Below are positions 54,152-61,635 of a stretch of 64,000 bases of DNA, one piece after another (position 1 is the stretch's first letter; every line of letters begins with the position of its first letter). The stretch is from NCBI GenBank assembly GCA_965199945.1, contig OZ241354.1, positions 2,356,001-2,420,000 of the forward strand, in the 5' to 3' direction. Source of the stretch: VXYL01 sp965199945 (GTDB lineage: Bacteria; Pseudomonadota; Gammaproteobacteria; Pseudomonadales; Azotimanducaceae). The notes beneath the pieces are model-generated. The model saw nothing but the letters and a program-made list of their open reading frames with translations, did no database searches and was not told where the DNA came from. The position numbers were made by a program, and so were the translations under genes.

Positions 54152-57046
54152 TTGACCGCGACTGACCACGCATCCAACACCATCGACACGCCCGAACAAC
54201 CGGCCCGGCCAGAGCAGCAAGCCCGCGGCGTCATCGACGACAACTTGCGGGCTGCGGGATGGCAGGTGCAGAGCGCCGACCGCATGGACATCTCCGCGGC
54301 ACTTGGCGTGGCGGTGGCGGAAGTGCCCATGTCGCGCCGCGTCGGCACGCCGGACTACACGCTGTACGTCGACCGGGAAAAGGTGGGCATCGTCGAGGCC
54401 AAAGCGCACGGCGCGTTGTCCGGCGCCGAGGCGCAGAGCGCCCGCTACGCCTCTGGTGCGGATAGGCGGGAAGTCCGTGATGCCCGCCCGCAACCCGCGC
54501 TTCGCTACCGCTTCGAGTCCAACGGGCACAAGACCTACTTCACCGACGGCAGCGACCCCGTTCCCCGCAGTCGGGAGGTGTTCAACTTCCCACGGCCCCA
54601 GACCTTGGTGGAGTTGAGCGCACAGCCTGCCGCGACACTGCGTTCTCGGCTGCAGCGCCTGCCGGCGCTGGACGAGTCGCGGCTGTGGGCGGTGCAGGGC
54701 CGCGCGATCAGCGCCTTGGAAGCATCGTTCGCCAGGGCCGACGAGCGGGCGCTGATTCAGATGGCGACCGGCGCCGGCAAGACCTTCACCGCCGTCAACG
54801 TCGTCTACCGCTTGTTGAAGCACGCCGGCGCCAAGCGCGTGCTGTTCCTGGTGGACCGCAACAACCTCGGCCGCCAGGCGCGCGACGAGTTCGCCAACTT
54901 CGCCCCGCCCGACGACGCGCGCAAGTTCCCCGAGCTCTACGCCGTGCAGCGTCTTGACGCCAACGTCGTCAACCCCGCGGCGAAGGTCGTCATCACCACG
55001 ATCCAGCGATTGTTCTCGATGCTCAAGGGCGAGGCCGAGTACGACGCCGGCAACGAGGACGACTCCGCGTTCGACGCGGCGCCGTGGCGCGGCGAGCCGC
55101 CCGAGGTCGTCTACAACGCCGCGATTCCGCCGGAGTTCTTCGACTTCATCGTCATCGACGAGTGCCACCGCTCCATCTACGACCTGTGGAGCCAAGTGCT
55201 GCTCTACTTCGACGCCTTCCTGATCGGCCTGACGGCGACACCGGCCGGCAAGACGCTCGGCTTCTTCAACCAGAACCTGGTGATGCAGTACGGCCACGAT
55301 GCGGCCGTGGCCGATGGCGTGAACGTGGATTTCGACGTGTACCGCATCAACACCCGCGTCACCGAAGAAGGCGCCACGATTGCCGCCGAGCCCGGCGCCG
55401 TCTATGTGGCGCAGCGCGACAAGCTCACCCGCCAGGAACGCTTGGAACGGCTGACGGACGATCTCACCTACACCGCCAACCAAGTGGATCGGGACGTGGT
55501 GGCGGTAAGCCAGATTCGCACCGTGCTGCGCGAGTTCCGGGACGCGGTGCTGCCGGCGGCGTTCCCAGACCGCGAGGAAGTGCCGAAAACGCTCGTCTTC
55601 GCCAAGGACGACTCCCACGCCGAGGACATCGTGCGCTTGGCGCGGGAAGAGTTCGGCGAAGGCAACGATTTCTGCCAAAAGATCACCTACCGCACCGGCT
55701 TCACCAAGGTGCCGACCACGGTGAAGGACGAAGACGGCGCCGAGCGAGAGTCCTTCGAGTGGCGAAAGACCGCGGACATGACGCCCGAGGAGCTGCTCGC
55801 CAACTTCCGCAACAGCTACCACCCGCGCATTGCCGTGACGGTGGACATGATCTCCACCGGCACCGACGTGAAGCCCATCGAGTGCGTGTTCTTCCTGCGC
55901 AACGTGAAATCCGCCGTCTTCTTCGAGCAGATGAAGGGCCGCGGCGTGCGCGTGATCTCGCCGGACAAGCTGCGCACCGTGACGCCCAGCGCCAAGGCGA
56001 AGGACCGCTTCGTCGTCGTGGACGCCGTGGGCGTGTGCGAACAGGACAAGACGGATTCGCAAACCCTCAATCGCCAGCCCTCCAAGTCGTTGAAGCAGGT
56101 GCTGGACTACATCGCCCAAGGCGGCTTGGACCCGGATGCCCTGACCACCTTGGCAAGCCGCCTCGCCCGCCTGCAACGCCGACTCGCCACCCCCGAACTG
56201 GCCGAGTTGCGCGAGCTGGCCGGCGGCGAGTCCCTGACGACGTTGGCGCACAGCCTGCTGCAAGCCGGCGATGCGGACGCCGTGGCTGCCGCAGCCAAAG
56301 CGCAATTCGACGTGGCGGAACCGAGCGAAACGCAGATCGAAGCCGCCGCCCGGCAACTCGCCCGCGACGCCGCGACGCCCTTCCTCAAGCCGGCTCTGCG
56401 CCGCCGCATTCTGGAAGTGCAGCGCCAGAGCGAGCAGACCGTGGACCGCCACACCATCGACGAAGTGCTCTACTCCGGCTTCGACGCCGCGGCGCTGGAG
56501 AAGGCCCGCGCCAAAGTGACGGATTTCCGCGCATGGCTGAAAGAAAACAAGGACGAAATCGCCGCCATCCAGGCCATCTACGCCGGCACGCGGCCGCTCA
56601 AGCTGACGCTTGCCGACCTGCGCCAACTGCGAACCGCCATCGCGGGGCCGCCACTCGCCGCGACGCCAACACAGCTTTGGCGCGCGTTCGAGGCCAGTGC
56701 GCCGGAGCGCGTGCAAGGCCAAGGCGGAGAACCGCTCGCGGACCTGGTACACCTCGTCCGCTGCGCCCTGCTGCCGAACTTCACGCTGGTGCCCTATCGA
56801 GACGGCCTGCGCGAGCGCTACCAAGCGTGGCTGCAAGAACGCGATGCGGACAACGCCTTCACCAAAGACCAGCGCCAGTGGCTTAACCACATCGCCAAGC
56901 ACATCGCCAATAGCCTGGCCATTGAACCCGCGGACTTCGAGAGCGGCTGGTTCGGCCAGCAAGGGAGCTTGGGACGAGCCCATGCGTTGTTCGGCGACAA
57001 ACTCAAGCCGCTGCTGGCGGAGTTGAACGAGAGGCTGGCGGCGTGA
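54152..57046 (+). CDS. hsdR: Type I restriction enzyme, R subunit
   Basis: HsdR is the translocase and nuclease of a type I restriction complex. The 964-residue protein (TTG 54152) has an N-terminal nuclease motif GTPDYTLYVDREKVGIVEAK (Asp ~66, Glu-x-Lys ~82). A DEAD-like motor follows: Walker A in QMATGAGKTFTAVNVV (~205), DECHRSIYDLWSQ (~335), LIGLTATPAGKTLGFF, and motif VI in FEQMKGRGVRVISPDK. A C-terminal helical region that contacts HsdM follows. The short HsdR form of about 950 residues fits the EcoKI-unlike subfamilies. hsdS overlaps by four bases. hsdM is separated by more than 4.5 kb of inserted genes. Confidence 0.95.
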   Translation: MTATDHASNTIDTPEQPARPEQQARGVIDDNLRAAGWQVQSADRMDISAALGVAVAEVPMSRRVGTPDYTLYVDREKVGIVEAKAHGALSGAEAQSARYASGADRREVRDARPQPALRYRFESNGHKTYFTDGSDPVPRSREVFNFPRPQTLVELSAQPAATLRSRLQRLPALDESRLWAVQGRAISALEASFARADERALIQMATGAGKTFTAVNVVYRLLKHAGAKRVLFLVDRNNLGRQARDEFANFAPPDDARKFPELYAVQRLDANVVNPAAKVVITTIQRLFSMLKGEAEYDAGNEDDSAFDAAPWRGEPPEVVYNAAIPPEFFDFIVIDECHRSIYDLWSQVLLYFDAFLIGLTATPAGKTLGFFNQNLVMQYGHDAAVADGVNVDFDVYRINTRVTEEGATIAAEPGAVYVAQRDKLTRQERLERLTDDLTYTANQVDRDVVAVSQIRTVLREFRDAVLPAAFPDREEVPKTLVFAKDDSHAEDIVRLAREEFGEGNDFCQKITYRTGFTKVPTTVKDEDGAERESFEWRKTADMTPEELLANFRNSYHPRIAVTVDMISTGTDVKPIECVFFLRNVKSAVFFEQMKGRGVRVISPDKLRTVTPSAKAKDRFVVVDAVGVCEQDKTDSQTLNRQPSKSLKQVLDYIAQGGLDPDALTTLASRLARLQRRLATPELAELRELAGGESLTTLAHSLLQAGDADAVAAAAKAQFDVAEPSETQIEAAARQLARDAATPFLKPALRRRILEVQRQSEQTVDRHTIDEVLYSGFDAAALEKARAKVTDFRAWLKENKDEIAAIQAIYAGTRPLKLTLADLRQLRTAIAGPPLAATPTQLWRAFEASAPERVQGQGGEPLADLVHLVRCALLPNFTLVPYRDGLRERYQAWLQERDADNAFTKDQRQWLNHIAKHIANSLAIEPADFESGWFGQQGSLGRAHALFGDKLKPLLAELNERLAA

Positions 57047-58509
57047 GTGCCGACACTACGCCCGACGGCTGGGCAACAACGACGCTCGGTGACGTGATCG
57101 AACCAAGGCGCGTCAAAGCCGACCCGCAAGCAACGCCTAATGCCAAGTTCGTCGGCATGGAGCACGTTGAAGCGCACACCACGAAATTGCTCGACACCAC
57201 GACGGCTGGCGCGATGAAGAGCAGCGCCAACGTCTTCAAACGAGGCGATGTGCTCTACGGCAGGTTGCGCCCCTACTTGAACAAGGTGCATCAGCCCGAT
57301 TTCGACGGGCTTTGCTCCGGAGAGTTCGTGGTCATGCCCGACAACGACGCCATATCGGGCGCGTTCCTCAAGCACCGCTTGAGCGCCTACGATTTCGTCG
57401 ACTTCGCCAGCCATCTCAACGCCGGCGATCGTCCGCGTGTCGATTTCGGCCAGTTGCAGTCCTTCGCACTCGCACTGCCCCCAAGAGACGAGCAAACACG
57501 CATCGCCAATCTGCTCGACGAGCTGCTTGACGATCTGGCTACCGGCGTCTCCGCCTTGGAACGCTGCCGCGAGAAGCTGCACCGCTACCGCGCCTCGGTG
57601 CTGAAGGCCGCAGTGGAGGGCGATCTGACCGCCGACTGGCGCTCAGCGCATCCAGATGCCGAGCCCGCAAGCCCACTCCTGCAACGCATCCTCGCCGAGC
57701 GCCGTGAGCATTGGGAGCAAGAGCAGCTACGCACTTACACCGAGAAAGGCAAAACGCCTCCGAAGAACTGGAAGGCGAAGTACAAAGAACCGGTTGCGCC
57801 GGACCTTGCCGACTTGCCCTCCCTGCCAGCGGGTTGGGAGTGGGTTGGCTTCGATCAGATCGGCGCCATACAGGGCGGGTTGCAGAAGTCCCCGGCGCGT
57901 GTACCCAAGCGCAACCACTTCCCCTACCTGCGCGTTGCGAACGTCCGTCGCGGGCGGTTACAGCTTGATGAACTGCATCGTTTCGAGTTGACGACCCAAG
58001 AACTCGCAAAACTACGCTTGGAAACGGGCGACGTGCTGCTGGTGGAAGGCAACGGCAGCCGAACCGAGATCGGGCGCTGCGCGTTGTGGAACGGCGAGGT
58101 CGAAGATTGCGTTCACCAAAACCACATCATCAGGGTGCGCTTGGCGACCGGCGTGTTGCCACAGTACATCAACATCTTCTTGAACTCGCCGATCGGCCAG
58201 TTCGCCATTCAGCAGGCGGCAAGTTCCACCAGCGGCCTGTACACGCTGAGCGTCAACAAAGTGAAGCGGCTGTCGCTCCCCCTTCCGCCCACAGCGGAGC
58301 AGCAGGTCATCGCTGACTGCGTTGAAGGCCATGCCGCCGGCATCGAGCAAATCGACACGACGCTCACGGACAAGCTGTCTTCGGCAACGCGCCTGCGCCA
58401 GTCGATTCTCCACCGCGCCTTCACCGGCAACCTGCTGCCCCAAGACCCCAACGACGAACCGGCCTCGAAGCTCGTCGAACGCATTGCCGCCAACAAAGGC
58501 AAGACATAA
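57043..58509 (+). CDS. hsdS: Type I restriction-modification specificity subunit
   Basis: HsdS gives DNA specificity to both methylase and nuclease. The 488-residue protein (GTG 57043 overlapping hsdR) has two target-recognition domains. TRD1 covers about residues 8-150, opening DGWATTTLGDVIEPRRVK. A conserved helix follows (DEQTRIANLLDELLDDLATG), then a linker LKAAVEGDLTADWRSAHPD. TRD2 opens at LPAGWEWVGFDQIGAIQGG, and the second conserved helix is TAEQQVIADCVEGHAAGIEQ with SILHRAFTGNLLPQDP. The half-repeats correspond to the usual two-fold pseudo-symmetry. The recognition sequence cannot be predicted from this alone. Confidence 0.94.
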   Translation: MSADTTPDGWATTTLGDVIEPRRVKADPQATPNAKFVGMEHVEAHTTKLLDTTTAGAMKSSANVFKRGDVLYGRLRPYLNKVHQPDFDGLCSGEFVVMPDNDAISGAFLKHRLSAYDFVDFASHLNAGDRPRVDFGQLQSFALALPPRDEQTRIANLLDELLDDLATGVSALERCREKLHRYRASVLKAAVEGDLTADWRSAHPDAEPASPLLQRILAERREHWEQEQLRTYTEKGKTPPKNWKAKYKEPVAPDLADLPSLPAGWEWVGFDQIGAIQGGLQKSPARVPKRNHFPYLRVANVRRGRLQLDELHRFELTTQELAKLRLETGDVLLVEGNGSRTEIGRCALWNGEVEDCVHQNHIIRVRLATGVLPQYINIFLNSPIGQFAIQQAASSTSGLYTLSVNKVKRLSLPLPPTAEQQVIADCVEGHAAGIEQIDTTLTDKLSSATRLRQSILHRAFTGNLLPQDPNDEPASKLVERIAANKGKT

Positions 58510-58541
58510 GCTGCCGCCCTCAGAAGCACTGGAGCAGCCGC

Positions 58542-58838
58542 ATGGAGATCGCCATCAGCGCGGCCAAGCCGCGCCTCTCGGCACTGATCGCCGCCGCCGA
58601 GCGCGGCGAGCGGGTGGTCATCACCCGGCGCGGGGAGCCGGCGGTGGAACTCGTGGCGTGCCCCAAACGGAAGCGCCGCGGCGGCATCAATTTCAAGCGG
58701 CTGGCGGAGACGCGACGGCGCTTGGGGATCGAGGACGATCCGCCCGAGGTCGGGAGGGAAATGATGGCGGCTCTGCAAAGCCCCGCGCTCAGCCGCAAGG
58801 TGCTGGGCCTGCCCGACGACTGGCCAGGCACCGCCTAG
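58542..58838 (+). CDS. Phd/YefM-like antitoxin, array unit 1
   Basis: The 98-residue protein has the Phd/YefM N-terminal DNA-binding fold: MEIAISAAKPRLSALIAAAE, RGERVVITRRGEPAVELVAC. A basic linker (PKRKRRGG) and a C-terminal toxin-binding helix region (RLAETRRRLGIEDDPPEV ... SPALSRKVLGLPDDW) follow. No toxin gene follows; the next gene is another antitoxin. It lies 32 bp after hsdS with a CTGGAGCAGCCGC leader and is the first of five paralogous units before hsdM. The N-terminal part is >80% identical to unit 5 by eye. Confidence 0.87.
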   Translation: MEIAISAAKPRLSALIAAAERGERVVITRRGEPAVELVACPKRKRRGGINFKRLAETRRRLGIEDDPPEVGREMMAALQSPALSRKVLGLPDDWPGTA

Positions 58839-58859
58839 CCGCCAAGCTGCGGATGGGCG

Positions 58860-58865
58860 TAAACT
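58860..58865 (+). promoter_or_regulatory. Putative -10 element before antitoxin unit 2
   Basis: TAAACT lies within GGGCGTAAACTGCGCCCCAGA, a block repeated before units 4 (60521) and 5 (60881) with the same context and 24-27 bases before each ATG. The repeated preservation suggests a promoter/operator. Confidence 0.5.
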
Positions 58866-58890
58866 GCGCCCCAGAACAAGGAGCAGCGCC

Positions 58891-59178
58891 ATGCAACTCG
58901 CCGTCAGCGCGGCCAAGCCGCGCCTTTCGGAACTGATCGCCGCCGCCCAGCGCGGCGAGCGGGTGGTCATCACCAAGCGCGGGGAGCCCGCGGTGGAACT
59001 GATTGCCTGCCCCAAACGGAAGCGCCGGGGCGGCATCGACTTCGAGAGGCTGGAGGCGACCTGCAAACGGCTTGGCATCGAGCAGGATCCGCCGGAAGTG
59101 GCGGAAAAGATGATCGCGGCGTTCCAAGACCCCGCGTTCAGCCGCGAGGTGCTCGGCTTGGATGATGAAAATGAGTAA
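58891..59178 (+). CDS. Phd/YefM-like antitoxin, array unit 2
   Basis: The 95-residue antitoxin has MQLAVSAAKPRLSELIAAAQ, RGERVVITKRGEPAVELIAC and PKRKRRGGIDFERLEATCKR, ending PAFSREVLGLDDENE. AAGGAGCAGCGCC precedes ATG 58891. Its 3' end overlaps the AT-rich unknown gene at 59162 by 17 bases, which is where a toxin would normally start. That gene could therefore be a partner, but it has no known toxin motif. Confidence 0.87.
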   Translation: MQLAVSAAKPRLSELIAAAQRGERVVITKRGEPAVELIACPKRKRRGGIDFERLEATCKRLGIEQDPPEVAEKMIAAFQDPAFSREVLGLDDENE

Positions 59179-60178
59179 TCGGAACAAAGGGCACGAGCAT
59201 CGAGAGATGTTCTTGCAGCATATGAAGCCAAACCGGAGATGCAAAAAGCATGAGCATCAATACTTCATGGACGAAATCCAAAACATCGCAGAGAATGTGA
59301 GAAACGTAGGCGAGACCATAAGTAAAGTGCAGAATGATGCCGACAGGGTGCGGATGATGCAGGTGATCCGAAGCTCTGCAAGAAATGTGACAGTTTCCTT
59401 GCGGACGATCCTGCTGGATAACTCTCCGCTCATATCGAGGGCAGTTGAACGTCCAGGATTTCATCAGCTTTTGCCGGTTGTGAAGCACAGTCAACCATTT
59501 GGATTGCAGGAGAAGAACGATGAAGGGAGGTGGGTGCGGGCTGGAACGTGGTATGACTTGGGAAACCTGCCAGGGTTTCGGTTACGTCGGAGCGGCCTAA
59601 ATTCACGGGAATGCCAAACGGAGATTTTCGACTTGGAAAACCGTCGGGCAATGATGAATCTACATCGGTGGCTCAACCAACCCGTGATGATCGTTCGGAT
59701 GAACAGTGAGGAAGAAACATTTCGGCTGGGCGAAATTATACGCTATGCAGCGAACACAGACGCGGCGCACTTCGATAGGTCATCGCTTGGCCGCCGAACA
59801 CAGCGGCTGGAGATGTGCATGACCCTTGGCGATTACGATGAGTTCTTCTACCCACAATGGCTGGCTTTGTGTGTAGGGAATTACCTGCATCGGCGAGTGG
59901 CGTACAGTCTGCGTCTGCGTCCGTCACAAACACAATTCTGGGAACAAATGATTGAGGAAACTTTCATAAAAAAGGTACACAAGATGGAATTCACGGTAGG
60001 ATCGATGAAGATTCGGGACCCAAGACAAAAGGAGTCCTGGTCAGAAGTTGACGAAGAACCATGGGCCGACCAAGCATTGGCTTTAATGTCATACGGCGAG
60101 AAAACGTCCGTCAGTATCCAAGCACCAGCAGACTTGCTCGTGGAGACAACAGACAACCGAAGAAGCAGAGAAAAATGA
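59162..60178 (+). CDS. Unknown protein encoded by an AT-richer gene within the hsd locus
   Basis: I do not recognise this 338-residue protein. ATG codons at 59162, 59165 and 59171 are all possible starts. It is hydrophilic, rich in Arg, Glu and His, with no signal or membrane segment. A helical N-terminus (FMDEIQNIAENVRNVGETIS) is followed by mixed sequence with Trp-rich bits (RWVRAGTWYDLGNLPGF, NLHRWLNQPVMIVRMN, YDEFFYPQWLALCVGNY). Base composition is near 50% G+C, far below its neighbours, pointing to recent acquisition. It overlaps antitoxin unit 2 by 17 bp, so it is translated with it. Candidate roles are a novel toxin, an anti-phage effector or a restriction-associated protein; none can be chosen from sequence. 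Confidence 0.75.
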   Translation: MMKMSNRNKGHEHREMFLQHMKPNRRCKKHEHQYFMDEIQNIAENVRNVGETISKVQNDADRVRMMQVIRSSARNVTVSLRTILLDNSPLISRAVERPGFHQLLPVVKHSQPFGLQEKNDEGRWVRAGTWYDLGNLPGFRLRRSGLNSRECQTEIFDLENRRAMMNLHRWLNQPVMIVRMNSEEETFRLGEIIRYAANTDAAHFDRSSLGRRTQRLEMCMTLGDYDEFFYPQWLALCVGNYLHRRVAYSLRLRPSQTQFWEQMIEETFIKKVHKMEFTVGSMKIRDPRQKESWSEVDEEPWADQALALMSYGEKTSVSIQAPADLLVETTDNRRSREK

Positions 60179-60205
60179 CCCGCCTGCAGTACAGCGAGTG
60201 TCTTC

Positions 60206-60497
60206 ATGGAGATCGCCATTGGCGCGGCCAAGCCGCGTCTATTCGGAACTGGTCGCCGCGGCCCAGGGCGGCGGGCGGGTGGTCATCACCAAGCACGGGG
60301 AGCCGGCGGCAGAACTCGTCGCGTGTCCCCAGCGGAAGCGCCTGGGCGGTATCGACTTCGAGAGGCTGGAGGCGACCTGCAAGCGGCTTGGCATCGAGCA
60401 GGATCCGCCAGAAGTGGCGGAGAGAGATCGCCGCCTTCCAAGCCCTTGCGCTCAGCCGCAAGGTACTCGGCTTGGACGACTGGCGGGCCCCGACTAG
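60206..60497 (+). pseudogene. Phd/YefM-like antitoxin, array unit 3, frameshifted
   Basis: Compared with unit 1 (297 bp) this copy is 292 bp. It begins MEIAIGAAKPRL, then an extra T (CTATTCGG versus CTCTCGG) shifts the frame. The second frame reads SELVAAAQGGGRVVITKHGE and ERLEATCKRLGIEQDPPEVA. A second indel at 60419-60428 (GAGAGAGATCG) shifts it again to reach ALSRKVLGLDDW. It also lost the GGAGCAG leader of other units. Confidence 0.85.
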
Positions 60498-60520
60498 CCG
60501 CCAAGCCTGCGGACAAGGCG

Positions 60521-60526
60521 TAAACT
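60521..60526 (+). promoter_or_regulatory. Putative -10 element before antitoxin unit 4
   Basis: TAAACT in AAGGCGTAAACTGGGCTCAGA, the same repeated block as before units 2 and 5, 27 bases before ATG 60553. Confidence 0.45.
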
Positions 60527-60552
60527 GGGCTCAGAACAACGGAAGCAGGCGC

Positions 60553-60859
60553 ATGGAAATCGCCGTCAGCGCGGCTAAGCCGCGCCTCTCGGAACTGATC
60601 GCCGCGGCCCAGCGGGGCCCAGCGGGGCGAGCGGGTGGTCATCACCAGGCGCGGGGAGCCCGCGGTGGAACTCGTGGCGTGTCCCCAGCGGAAGCGCGGG
60701 GGCGCCATCAACTTCGAGAGGCTGGCGGCGACGAAGCGGCGCTTGGGGCTCGTGGACGATCCGCCCGAGGTCGCGAAGGAAATGATCGAGGCGTTCCACG
60801 ACCCCGCATTCAGCCGCGAGGTGCTGGGCTTGGATGACGACTGGCCAGGCACGGCCTAG
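60553..60859 (+). pseudogene. Phd/YefM-like antitoxin, array unit 4, broken by a 10-bp duplication
   Basis: The unit is 307 bp, exactly ten more than intact unit 1. The extra bases are a tandem repeat of CAGCGGGGCC (60609-60628). The frame is MEIAVSAAKPRLSELIAAAQ before the duplication and RVVITRRGEPAVELVACPQR ... FSREVLGLDDDWPGTA after it. A precise tandem duplication is a replication-slippage event and unlikely to be a sequencing artefact. Confidence 0.87.
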
Positions 60860-60880
60860 CCGCCAAGCGGTAGAAAGGCG

Positions 60881-60886
60881 TAAACT
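60881..60886 (+). promoter_or_regulatory. Putative -10 element before antitoxin unit 5
   Basis: TAAACT in AAGGCGTAAACTGCGCCTCAG, followed by CAGGAGCAGCGCC and ATG 60914. It probably drives the only complete antitoxin-toxin pair. Confidence 0.5.
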
Positions 60887-60913
60887 GCGCCTCAGAGCAA
60901 CAGGAGCAGCGCC

Positions 60914-61198
60914 ATGCAACTCGCCGTCAGCGAGGCCAAGCCGCGCCTCTCGGAACTGATCGCCGCCGCCGAGCGCGGCGAGCGGGTGGTCATCACTCGG
61001 CGCGGGGAGCCGGCGGTGGAACTGGTTGCCTGCCCCAAACGGAAGCGCCGGGGCGGCATCAACTTCAAGCGGCTGGCGGAGACGAAGCGGCGCTTGGGGA
61101 TCGTGGACGATCCGCCCGAGGTCGCGAGGGAAGTGATCGCGGCTCTGGAAAACCCCGCGCTCAGCCGCCAGGTGCTCGGCTTGGAGGACGATGACTAG
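60914..61198 (+). CDS. Phd/YefM-like antitoxin, array unit 5 (paired with PIN toxin)
   Basis: The 94-residue antitoxin has MQLAVSEAKPRLSELIAAAE, RGERVVITRRGEPAVELVAC and PKRKRRGGINFKRLAETKRR, ending PALSRQVLGLEDDD. Its last eight bases overlap the start of the PIN-domain gene at 61191, the classic antitoxin-first arrangement. It is the only one of the five units with an adjacent recognisable toxin. Phd/YefM antitoxins bind their own promoter and neutralise the toxin with the C-terminal helix. Confidence 0.9.
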   Translation: MQLAVSEAKPRLSELIAAAERGERVVITRRGEPAVELVACPKRKRRGGINFKRLAETKRRLGIVDDPPEVAREVIAALENPALSRQVLGLEDDD

Positions 61199-61628
61199 CG
61201 GGTCTCAGCGCGATACGACCCGCCCAGAACTAGGCGTCCTCCTCGACACGACCTACCTCTACCGGCTGATGGCGTCCGATGCGCTGTTCTCGCCGTCGGA
61301 ACGCCAGTATCTCGAAGAGCGGGGCGCCAGCATTCACGTCAGCGCCGTATCGCTCTGGGAGCTGCGCATCAAGTACGGTTCGCGCTATCGCTCGGGCGTG
61401 CGGAAGAATCCCTTCGATCCTGAGATCGTCTTCGCGACCCTCAAGCGCGAAGACGTCACGCTCCTGCCACTCGAACCGGTCCATGCCGCCCGAGCGTTGG
61501 ATGTGCCTCTGGGCCACAAGGACCCCTTCGACGAAGTCCTGTTGGTGCAGGCCCAAGTCGAGCGCCTTCGATTCCTGACGACGGACAGGCTGCTGGTCGA
61601 TCACCCCTTGGCCATCACCGTGCGCTAG
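61191..61628 (+). CDS. PIN-domain toxin (VapC-like)
   Basis: The 145-residue protein has the PIN RNase layout: an acidic residue in GVLLDTTYLYRLMASD, a conserved Glu in SAVSLWELRIKYGSR, Asp in HKDPFDEVLLVQAQVE, and LTTDRLL near the end. These form the Mg-binding acidic pocket of VapC-type ribonucleases. The SxxSxWEL and KDPFD forms match the Phd/VapC-like subgroup often paired with Phd-fold antitoxins. ATG 61191 overlaps antitoxin unit 5 by eight bases. hsdM follows after seven bases, so toxin and methylase genes are probably cotranscribed. Confidence 0.9.
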   Translation: MTSGSQRDTTRPELGVLLDTTYLYRLMASDALFSPSERQYLEERGASIHVSAVSLWELRIKYGSRYRSGVRKNPFDPEIVFATLKREDVTLLPLEPVHAARALDVPLGHKDPFDEVLLVQAQVERLRFLTTDRLLVDHPLAITVR

Positions 61629-61635
61629 CCGCTCC

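Noticed and set aside
54143..56983. Long minus-strand frame opposite hsdR
   Set aside because: The plus strand carries all HsdR nuclease and helicase motifs in order; the antisense frame has none.
58500..61200. CRISPR or integron-like cassette array
   Set aside because: The repeated units of ~300 bp are coding antitoxin genes with promoters. There are no short regular direct repeats with unique spacers, no attC-like structures and no integrase.
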